Origin: Chloroflexota bacterium
Lineage (GTDB): Bacteria; Chloroflexota; Anaerolineae; Caldilineales; Caldilineaceae
Length of the DNA stretch: 60,713 bases
NCBI GenBank assembly: GCA_030058085.1
Contig: JASGTU010000387.1
Span: 1-60,713, forward strand
Reading direction: 5' to 3'
The translations under genes were made by a program, and so were the position numbers. Positions 17,897-24,630 of this stretch are shown here, piece by piece. The notes beneath the pieces were generated by a model. It was not told the DNA's origin. It saw nothing but the letters and a program-made list of their open reading frames with translations, and made no database searches. Position 1 is the stretch's first letter; every line of letters starts with the position of its first letter.

Positions 17897-20335
17897 CTAG
17901 CCGGCGGGTGGGTCAATGCCCAAGCCGAGCTGGTGGAGGCCGGCGCGCAGGTAGTAGCGGCGATAGGCGCGCACCTCGGCGAGTTCCTGCTCCAGTTCCG
18001 CCTGAAGGATGTCCGCAGCCGTATCACGTGTGCCGTCGCTGTCGCCGGCGGATGGGCGTGGCCCAGGCTCCACGCGCAAGGAATCGCCCTGCTGCCATTC
18101 GGCCAAGACGATCAGCCCGCGCGATTCCAGCCAGAGCAGGCTGCGGCGGATGACGGCCTCGGTTGTGCCGAGGCGGGCCGCCATGCGCTCGACGTTTAGC
18201 TCCTTGTCGTGCGCGAGGGCGTATTTGCACATGCTCGCTACGTTGCGCAGCGTTGTTGACGATGTATCTCCGGCAGGGGCGCGGCCGCAGAGATAGAGCT
18301 CGGAGGGCTGGACGGTTTCGGTCAGCCAGAGCAGCAGGTCCGGCGAAGGGGGAATAGACCACACGACGAGGGGCCTGTGGCGAATGGCGCCCGATAGAGC
18401 TGTGCGCGGCGCGTAGGGCGCGCCGGCTTGCTCCACGCCGGCGCCTTCGGCGTACCAAATGGCGGCGTCCGGGCCGGGTAGACTGGCTGGCGAAGCATCC
18501 TCGTTTCGCAGGTCATGCACGGCGGCGAACATGGCGCGCCGCACCAGCGGCTGATCCGCAGGGCCGGTTGCAGCGCGGCTGTTCATATAGGTCAGTTGTA
18601 CGTTGCGATTGCCGTTGTATTCGTTGATGCCCACGGTGTGGACGAGGTCGATCGGCGAGGCGGCAAGATCGGCGTCGCCGCCGCCGAACCAGATGACGGG
18701 CAGAGCGACCTCGCCCTGTGCCACGGTAAGCCGCCGGTGGCTGGCATCCTTGCCGATGCGCCTGTCTTCAGTGACTTCCACACCAGATGTGATAAAGACC
18801 GGCGCGGGGTTGCCGTTGCCAAAAGGGGCCAGGCGTTGCAGTTGCTCGACGAGGGGCATGGTGACGTGGGCGAGCGGCAGTTCGGCGTCGATGACCAGGC
18901 CGGGAGGCGTGTCCGCAGCCGTATGGTGGGCAACCTGCCGGTGCAGCGCTTCGCGGAAGCGATCGACGTTCTCACGCGGCAAGGTCACGCCCGCCGCGCC
19001 GGGGTGACCGCCGTGGGCGATCAGCAGGTCGCTGCAAGCTGCGATGGAAGCGCCGATGTCGACCCCAGGGATGCTGCGAGCGCTGCCGCGTGCGGGCGCG
19101 CCTTCGGGCGTGAGCAGCAGGACTGCGGGCTTATGGAACTGCTCGACGAGGCGCGAAGCGACGATGCCGACGATACCGGCGTGCCACGACGGATGAGCCA
19201 GGACAAGTGCGTTGTAGTCTAGCAATTGCGGGCGCCGTTCGAGCATATCGAGGGCGGCGCCGGTGATCTGGCTGGTGAGGAGGCGGCGCTGCTGGTTGAG
19301 GCGCTCCATCTGAGCGGCGAGTTGCCCGGCCCGGATCGGGTCGCGCGTGGTGAGCAACTCGACGGCGACGGTGGCATCCTCCAGGCGACCAAGCGCGTTC
19401 ATACGCGGGCCAAGCTGGAAACCGATGGACTCGGCGTCGACGATCTCGGGTTTCAGGCCGGCGATGTCCATCAGCGCGAGCAGGCCGATGCGGCGCGTAC
19501 AGCGCAGGCGTTGCAGGCCAAGCTGGAGCAGGTAGCGGGCGTCGTGTACCTGTTCAGCGACGTCGGCGACAATGCCCAGGGCGACGAGATCGAGCAGTTC
19601 TTCTTCCTGTCCGCTACGGCCTAGCAGGGCATAGACGTGTTGGATGAGCTTATAGGCGACGCCGACGCCTGGGAGGGTGCGCAGCGGGTCATCAGGCGCC
19701 TGGAATTTGGGATTGACGATGGCGTCGGCGCGGCGCACGTTGGCATCGGGCACGGACGGGGGAGACGCGCCCCAAATCGGCGCGCCTTGGCGTGCAAGTT
19801 CGACCAGAGCAGGCGCGGGGTCGTGGTGGTCCGTGACGAGCACAGTCAGGCCCGCGCCTTTCGCATAGCCAACAGAAGCGTCTTCGGCAATGCCGGTGTC
19901 GCAAGTAAGCAAGAGCTCAGGTCGAAAGTCGGGGCCGGCGAGAAGCTGTTTGAGCTTGTCAAGGTGGATGCCGTGGCCCTCTTCGAAGCGGTTGGGAACG
20001 TGGAAGCGGACACGGTCTGCGCCAGCCACATCCTGCAGGGCGGAGACGAGGAGCGCTGTGCTGGTCTGCCCATCCACATCGAAGTCGCCCCAGACGAAGA
20101 TGCGCTTGCGCTCGGTGAGGGCTTCGGCAAGCAGTTCGCCAGCGTGGGCTAAGCCATAGAGGGAGTCGGGCGGCGCGGGCGTATAGTGGCGCGGGTCGAG
20201 GAAGCTGCGCGCCTTTTCCGGCGTATCGATGCCGCGCTGCGACAGCAGCTGGGCGACTAGGGTTTGGCCTTCTACCAGCGGGAGAAGGTCGAGCGGCGCG
20301 TCGACGGGCGGCAGGATAGACCAGGTATCAGGCAT
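17897..20335 (-). CDS. recJ: Single-stranded-DNA-specific exonuclease RecJ
   Basis: 5'-3' exonuclease of the DHH superfamily, active in recombination and mismatch repair. Motif I is FVWGDFDVDGQTSTALL near residue 80, motif II TCDTGI, and the DHH motif VTDHHDP is near residue 170. The DHHA1 glycine motif GGHPGAAG is near 440, with an OB-like domain after it. At 812 residues it is longer than the usual 560-700. The C-terminal 230 residues include a probable winged helix (LNVERMAARLGTTEAVIRRSLLWLESRGLI). It begins 17 bases after the Fe-S nuclease gene and probably shares its transcript. Confidence 0.95.
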   Translation of the reverse strand: MPDTWSILPPVDAPLDLLPLVEGQTLVAQLLSQRGIDTPEKARSFLDPRHYTPAPPDSLYGLAHAGELLAEALTERKRIFVWGDFDVDGQTSTALLVSALQDVAGADRVRFHVPNRFEEGHGIHLDKLKQLLAGPDFRPELLLTCDTGIAEDASVGYAKGAGLTVLVTDHHDPAPALVELARQGAPIWGASPPSVPDANVRRADAIVNPKFQAPDDPLRTLPGVGVAYKLIQHVYALLGRSGQEEELLDLVALGIVADVAEQVHDARYLLQLGLQRLRCTRRIGLLALMDIAGLKPEIVDAESIGFQLGPRMNALGRLEDATVAVELLTTRDPIRAGQLAAQMERLNQQRRLLTSQITGAALDMLERRPQLLDYNALVLAHPSWHAGIVGIVASRLVEQFHKPAVLLLTPEGAPARGSARSIPGVDIGASIAACSDLLIAHGGHPGAAGVTLPRENVDRFREALHRQVAHHTAADTPPGLVIDAELPLAHVTMPLVEQLQRLAPFGNGNPAPVFITSGVEVTEDRRIGKDASHRRLTVAQGEVALPVIWFGGGDADLAASPIDLVHTVGINEYNGNRNVQLTYMNSRAATGPADQPLVRRAMFAAVHDLRNEDASPASLPGPDAAIWYAEGAGVEQAGAPYAPRTALSGAIRHRPLVVWSIPPSPDLLLWLTETVQPSELYLCGRAPAGDTSSTTLRNVASMCKYALAHDKELNVERMAARLGTTEAVIRRSLLWLESRGLIVLAEWQQGDSLRVEPGPRPSAGDSDGTRDTAADILQAELEQELAEVRAYRRYYLRAGLHQLGLGIDPPAG

Positions 20336-20352
20336 AGATAAGCTGTGAATCG

Positions 20353-21264
20353 TCAGAAGGCGAGTTCGTCCACATCTTCGAGACTGAAGTCAATGCCTTC
20401 ATAGGTATTCTGGATATCCGGCGACTCGGTGTCCTCCCACTCATCAATCGATGTGGCGCGCTCGCCGCGATCGCAGAGGCCTCGATAGGTGCAGAAGCCG
20501 CAGAGGTACTTGCGGTTGAAGTCCGTATCGGGGACTTTGGGGAAGCCTGCTTCACTTTCGCCGGCTAGGATTTGGCGGATGATGGCGGCGATGCGGTTGC
20601 GGTTGGCCTCGTGCTGGGCTGCGTCATAGCGGAAGGTGATCGGGTGCTCTGGCGCGGCGACGAACCAGTAGCGCATCTCCGCCTGTTCCGGCGCGATAGG
20701 GCCCCAGGGCAAGCGCGAACTGGCCTCGACCAGCACATAGAGGTAGAGCGCAGTCTGTAGACGGCGTTGGAGTGAAGACGGGTCAGAGCGTTTACGGCCA
20801 GTTTTCCAGTCGATGATGACGGCACGGCTTTGGTCTTCGGCAGTGATCAGATCGTATTTGGCCACCAAACGCACTGCGGAGTCGTCGAGCGTAAACGGAA
20901 CGTCCAGCACGCGTTCGACTTCGACGTGACCGCTAGGCAGGTCTGCGGGACGATGTTGGAGATAGGCTCTATACCACTCCTGCAGCGGCGGCTCCAGATC
21001 ATTCACGAATTGGTGTACATCGTCGCTGGGGACGCCGGCCTCGGCGCGTTCGATCAGTCGATGGAAGGCCTGACCAAGACGCATGACGCGTTCGTGTTCG
21101 GCGATGGGCGATGCCTGAACCGAAGGCCAGGGCGTTTGCTGCATATAGGACAACCAAAAACGCCGCTTGCAGTCGTCGTAAACCTGCAAACTGGTTTGGC
21201 TGAAGCGGAAGTCTTCCGGCAGCCGGGGGCCGGCGGTTGTGCGCGCACCCGTCATAGCGTTCAT
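20353..21264 (-). CDS. PD-(D/E)XK nuclease with predicted Fe-S cluster (Cas4/AddB-like)
   Basis: 303 residues. The nuclease core shows the Asp in VAKYDLI, the IIDWKTGRK motif (D-x-K) around residues 150-158 and the QTALYLYV helix. Four cysteines are placed as in AddB and Cas4 Fe-S nucleases: one at about residue 32 (YDDCKRRFWLSY) and three near the C-terminus (YLCGFCTYRGLCDRG). No helicase is adjacent and there are no cas genes, so it is neither a classical AddB nor part of CRISPR. It lies immediately upstream of recJ. The start ATG is about seven bases after a TATAAT, so its mRNA may be leaderless. Confidence 0.88.
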   Translation of the reverse strand: MNAMTGARTTAGPRLPEDFRFSQTSLQVYDDCKRRFWLSYMQQTPWPSVQASPIAEHERVMRLGQAFHRLIERAEAGVPSDDVHQFVNDLEPPLQEWYRAYLQHRPADLPSGHVEVERVLDVPFTLDDSAVRLVAKYDLITAEDQSRAVIIDWKTGRKRSDPSSLQRRLQTALYLYVLVEASSRLPWGPIAPEQAEMRYWFVAAPEHPITFRYDAAQHEANRNRIAAIIRQILAGESEAGFPKVPDTDFNRKYLCGFCTYRGLCDRGERATSIDEWEDTESPDIQNTYEGIDFSLEDVDELAF

Positions 21265-21271
21265 CGTTCGT

Positions 21272-21277
21272 GGATTA
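21272..21277 (-). promoter_or_regulatory. TATAAT -10 element giving a probable leaderless mRNA
   Basis: On the minus strand a perfect TATAAT ends eight bases before the nuclease ATG. Transcription normally starts about seven bases after the hexamer, so the message would begin on or next to the start codon. No clear -35 hexamer is visible. Confidence 0.5.
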
Positions 21278-21294
21278 TAGCACAGGCAGGCGCA

Positions 21295-22512
21295 TTAGCG
21301 CCCTCGCAGCTCCGCGACGTGGCGGTAGACATCCACGGTCTCGGCTGCGCAGTGGTCCCAGCGGAATGTTGCCGCCCGCGCCTGTCCCAACTCACGGAGG
21401 CGCGCGGCAAACTGTGGTTGGTCGATGATCAGGCGGATGGCGTTTACCAGGCCCGCGTCGTCATGCGGGGAGACGATCAGAGCGGCGTCGCCTGCGATTT
21501 CGGGCAGGCTGCTGGCGTCGCTGCACACAACCGGCGCGCCGCAAGCCATAGCCTCTAGGACAGGGAAGCCGAACCCCTCATACAGGCTCGGCGCGAGGAA
21601 GCAATCCGCTGCGGAATAGAGCGCGAGCAAGTCGGCGTGGGACACGTAGCCGAGGAAGCTGACCTGATTGTCGAGGCCGAGCGTGGCGGGCAGTTGACGC
21701 ACGGGGCTAAAGAGCCAACCGTCGCCGCCGGCGATCAGCAGCCGGTGCGGATAGCCGGCTTGACGCAGCGCGGCTAGGGCGCGGAAGGCTGCGGCGTGAT
21801 TCTTGCGCGGCTCAAGGGTTCCGACCATCAATAGGTAGGGGGCGTCGGGGCTGTACTGCATGTGCACGCGATGCTGCTCGCTCTGCGGCGCGGGCTTGAA
21901 GGATTCGTCGATGCCTTCGTAGATGACATGCACTTTTTCGTCAGGAAGCCCGTACAGTTCGAGCAGGTCGCGCTTGGTGTGGCGGCTGACGGCGATGATG
22001 GCGTCGGCACGACGGGCGAAGAGCGGCACGGCTAGGTTGAGGAAGGCGCGGTTGGTCAACGTGTGGTGCCGGGGGTAGCGCCGGAAGATTAGATCATGGA
22101 CGGTGAGAACGGTCGGCGCGGCGACATTGGGCAAGAGGTGCTCGGTGGCGTGATAGATGGCACGGCTGGGCGTTGTTGCAGCGGACTGGGTGAACGCGGC
22201 CAGCCGCGAGTTGACAGGCAGATAGGGGAATTGGAAGACCTGGCTTGCGAGGGCGGAAAGCCGCCAGGTATAGCGGCCCATCTGGAGCGGGTAGGCAGGG
22301 GCCGCGGCGAGTTCCAGTGGCGGGGCGTTTCCGGAGTGACTGTTGTAGAGGACGGCGAGATCTACCGAGTCCCGATGATTGGCTAGCAACGCACCGGCTA
22401 AATTCACCGTGTAGCGGCTGAGGCCGGCGCGCTGGTGGACGGCTGGGCCGATGTCCATCACGACAGCCAAGCGTGAATCGGCAGGCATTTGCGATGTGTT
22501 AGGCGCAGGCAT
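21295..22512 (-). CDS. Family 4 glycosyltransferase
   Basis: 405-residue GT-B enzyme. The N-terminal domain begins with the AGLSRYT type glycine loop, and VLTVHDLIFRRYP leads to the domain junction with AIIAVSRHTKRDL. The C-terminal nucleotide-sugar domain has GTLEPRKNH, the LLALYSAADCFLAPSLYEGFGFPVLEAMACGAPVV block with the E-x7-E pair, and SLPEI. It transfers a sugar from a nucleotide donor, probably for cell-surface glycans. It follows uridine kinase by four bases. It resembles the GT4 at 43779-44948. Confidence 0.92.
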   Translation of the reverse strand: MPAPNTSQMPADSRLAVVMDIGPAVHQRAGLSRYTVNLAGALLANHRDSVDLAVLYNSHSGNAPPLELAAAPAYPLQMGRYTWRLSALASQVFQFPYLPVNSRLAAFTQSAATTPSRAIYHATEHLLPNVAAPTVLTVHDLIFRRYPRHHTLTNRAFLNLAVPLFARRADAIIAVSRHTKRDLLELYGLPDEKVHVIYEGIDESFKPAPQSEQHRVHMQYSPDAPYLLMVGTLEPRKNHAAAFRALAALRQAGYPHRLLIAGGDGWLFSPVRQLPATLGLDNQVSFLGYVSHADLLALYSAADCFLAPSLYEGFGFPVLEAMACGAPVVCSDASSLPEIAGDAALIVSPHDDAGLVNAIRLIIDQPQFAARLRELGQARAATFRWDHCAAETVDVYRHVAELRGR

Positions 22513-22516
22513 CGGC

Positions 22517-23155
22517 TTAGGTCGCCCCTATCACGGCGAGGAGCCGGCTGACGATCATCTCCATGGCGACTCGGTTGCCGCCGCCTTCGGGAATGATGAC
22601 ATTGGCATACCGCTTGCTCGGTTCGACGAACTCCAGGTGCATGGGGCGGACGGTGGTTAGGTACTGGTTGACCACGGATTCGAGCGTGCGCCCGCGTTCG
22701 TTGACGTCACGATGGAGGCGGCGGATGAAGCGGATATCGGCGTCGGTGTCGACATAGATACGTAGGTCCATCAGCTCGCGCAGACGCGGTTCGACAAAGA
22801 TGAGGATGCCCTCGAGCAGAATGATCGACGCGGGGTTGACCTGGATTGTTTCCTCCTGTCGCGTATGGCTTGCGAAGTCGTAGACGGGTACGTCGACTGG
22901 CTGCCATTTCAAGAGGGCGTGCACGTGGGAAATGAGCAGGTCGGTGTCGAGGCTGTCCGGGTGATCGTAGTTGTAGGCGGCGCGTTCTTCCGGTGACATA
23001 TGGCTATGGTCATAGTAGTAGCTATCGTGTTGGAGATAGGCGATATGGCTGCCGCCGAGTGCTTCGTGTATGCGCCGGCTGACTGTAGTCTTGCCGCTGC
23101 CTGTGCCGCCGGCGACGCCGAGGATGAAGGGGCGTTGGTGTGTTGGGGTGCGCAT
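22517..23155 (-). CDS. udk: Uridine kinase
   Basis: Phosphorylates uridine (and cytidine) to the monophosphate in pyrimidine salvage. The 212 residues include a P-loop GGTGSGKTT near residue 15, the QHDSYY substrate segment, YNYDHPDSLDTDLL, the YDFASHTR loop, LEGIL, and the lid region D.DIRFIRRLHRDVNERGRT. All are standard for bacterial Udk and length is normal. It lies 26 bases after the ResB-like gene in a minus-strand string that also includes DinG and a GT4. Confidence 0.96.
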   Translation of the reverse strand: MRTPTHQRPFILGVAGGTGSGKTTVSRRIHEALGGSHIAYLQHDSYYYDHSHMSPEERAAYNYDHPDSLDTDLLISHVHALLKWQPVDVPVYDFASHTRQEETIQVNPASIILLEGILIFVEPRLRELMDLRIYVDTDADIRFIRRLHRDVNERGRTLESVVNQYLTTVRPMHLEFVEPSKRYANVIIPEGGGNRVAMEMIVSRLLAVIGAT

Positions 23156-23181
23156 GGTCGGCTATATTGCTCCGTTTGAGG

Positions 23182-24630
23182 TTAGGGTGGCTCAATAGGT
23201 GCTGGACCTGCTGCGTTGCCCGGTTCGAGCGACAGCCGATCGAGATCGGTTAGCAAGGTCGTCTGTACGATCACGACGGCGCGTGCGGCAGGCCAGGGCG
23301 CGATTTGGACGAGCGTGAACGCCGGCGGAAGGACGTAGCCGGCGGCGCCGATGATAAGGAGAATGGCTGCAGGCCAGATGAGCCCGAACCCTGGCATGTG
23401 GCGGACGTTGACGCGCAGACCGGGCATCGGTATAAATTCGAGCTGCAATTTCTGCTCCGCCGCACCGATCTCGTGCTGGGCGGGGCCGGTGATTTCGATG
23501 CGCTGTTCGGGTTCCAGGTTCAGACCACGGTAGACTTCGACCAGGAAGGAATCGGAACCGTCGGGCGGTCTAACCACGCGCAGCCCTCCCTCGAGCGAGG
23601 GCAGCAGGATGGATTCTTCGCTGCCTGGGCTGGGTAGAATGAGGCCGGCATCGACGGTTGGATCCGTCTGCCCGGGGAGCGCCAACAGCGGTTCCTGCGT
23701 GATCGTGCGCACGAGCAGGCCGGCGCCTTCCTGCTGTATCTGGAGCGAAATGCTGCCGGTACGGAGACGAGCGCCGGGCGGCGCGGCGGCGGCAACCTCC
23801 TCGCCTTCAACAAGGACAGAGACGGCAACAGACGACTCTGCGCCTGGATCAACCAGATACTGGATGAGCAGATCTTGGGCCGGGGCGCGGTAGGCTTGCC
23901 CGGGGGCAAGGATGGGCGAGCTGATGTTCCAGCCGGCGAGCAGGAAAAGCCAGACCGCGGCCAAGGCGAGCAGCAGGCCCAGCGGCGGTAATACCTGGAG
24001 CGCGTAAGCGTGCCGGCGACGCACGCCCAAAAATCGCGTCTCTTGGCTCCCGGCCAATTCGCCGGTTTCGTGCCGGGCTAAGTAGCCATACCTCTGGGCC
24101 ATGGACGCGGCGATGCGCGCGGCGAGGGCGGAAGGCGCGTCATCGACGGCCTTGCGCGTGCGATAGACGGCTAGGCCATCCGGCGGCGTCACGGGAGAAC
24201 CGGGTTGGGCGGTCAACGTGCCGAAGCGTGCCATAAGCGTTCGCACGGCGAATGCCTTGCCCAGGCAGTCGGCGAAGTGAAGCGCTACCAGCAGGGTAAT
24301 GAAGGCGAGCAGCGTGCGAAAAAGAAGGCTGCCCAGGAGGTTGAACAGCCCAGCCACACGCAGGGTATTGCCGAGCGCGCCATAAGCGGCCCCTGCCGCG
24401 AGGAGCCAGCGCGCGGCCGCGGCCGGCTCGTCGTTGAGTTGCCCCGGCAACTGGGGCAAGAAAAACGCCGCCGGCAGGAGAATGAGGGTAGCTGTTCCTG
24501 CCGAGAAGAGCGTCCACGGCGAAAGCAGCCACCGCCATACCGTCGAGACCAGGTCGACACTGCGTTGCCGTCGTTCGTCGCGCCCGGTGCGATTATCGAT
24601 CAGATCGTGCGTGCTTTGCTCAAGCGTCAC
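23182..24630 (-). CDS. ResB-like membrane protein
   Basis: A 482-residue protein with four predicted membrane helices at about 38-58, 104-122, 208-230 and 418-438, and a large external domain between helices three and four. That spacing, and segments such as SLLFRTLLAFITLLVALHFADCL and LQVLPPLGLLLALAAVWLF, resemble ResB/Ccs1 of system II cytochrome c maturation. The match is by layout rather than by clear motifs, and no CcsA/ResC partner is adjacent. Its start overlaps the end of the DinG gene by 11 bases. A membrane protein of unknown role is the alternative. Confidence 0.5.
   Translation of the reverse strand: MTLEQSTHDLIDNRTGRDERRQRSVDLVSTVWRWLLSPWTLFSAGTATLILLPAAFFLPQLPGQLNDEPAAAARWLLAAGAAYGALGNTLRVAGLFNLLGSLLFRTLLAFITLLVALHFADCLGKAFAVRTLMARFGTLTAQPGSPVTPPDGLAVYRTRKAVDDAPSALAARIAASMAQRYGYLARHETGELAGSQETRFLGVRRRHAYALQVLPPLGLLLALAAVWLFLLAGWNISSPILAPGQAYRAPAQDLLIQYLVDPGAESSVAVSVLVEGEEVAAAAPPGARLRTGSISLQIQQEGAGLLVRTITQEPLLALPGQTDPTVDAGLILPSPGSEESILLPSLEGGLRVVRPPDGSDSFLVEVYRGLNLEPEQRIEITGPAQHEIGAAEQKLQLEFIPMPGLRVNVRHMPGFGLIWPAAILLIIGAAGYVLPPAFTLVQIAPWPAARAVVIVQTTLLTDLDRLSLEPGNAAGPAPIEPP

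Noticed and set aside
20353-21264. Cas4 of a CRISPR system
   Set aside because: No cas1, cas2 or repeat-spacer array is present, and the gene is linked to recJ. A general Fe-S nuclease is the safer call.
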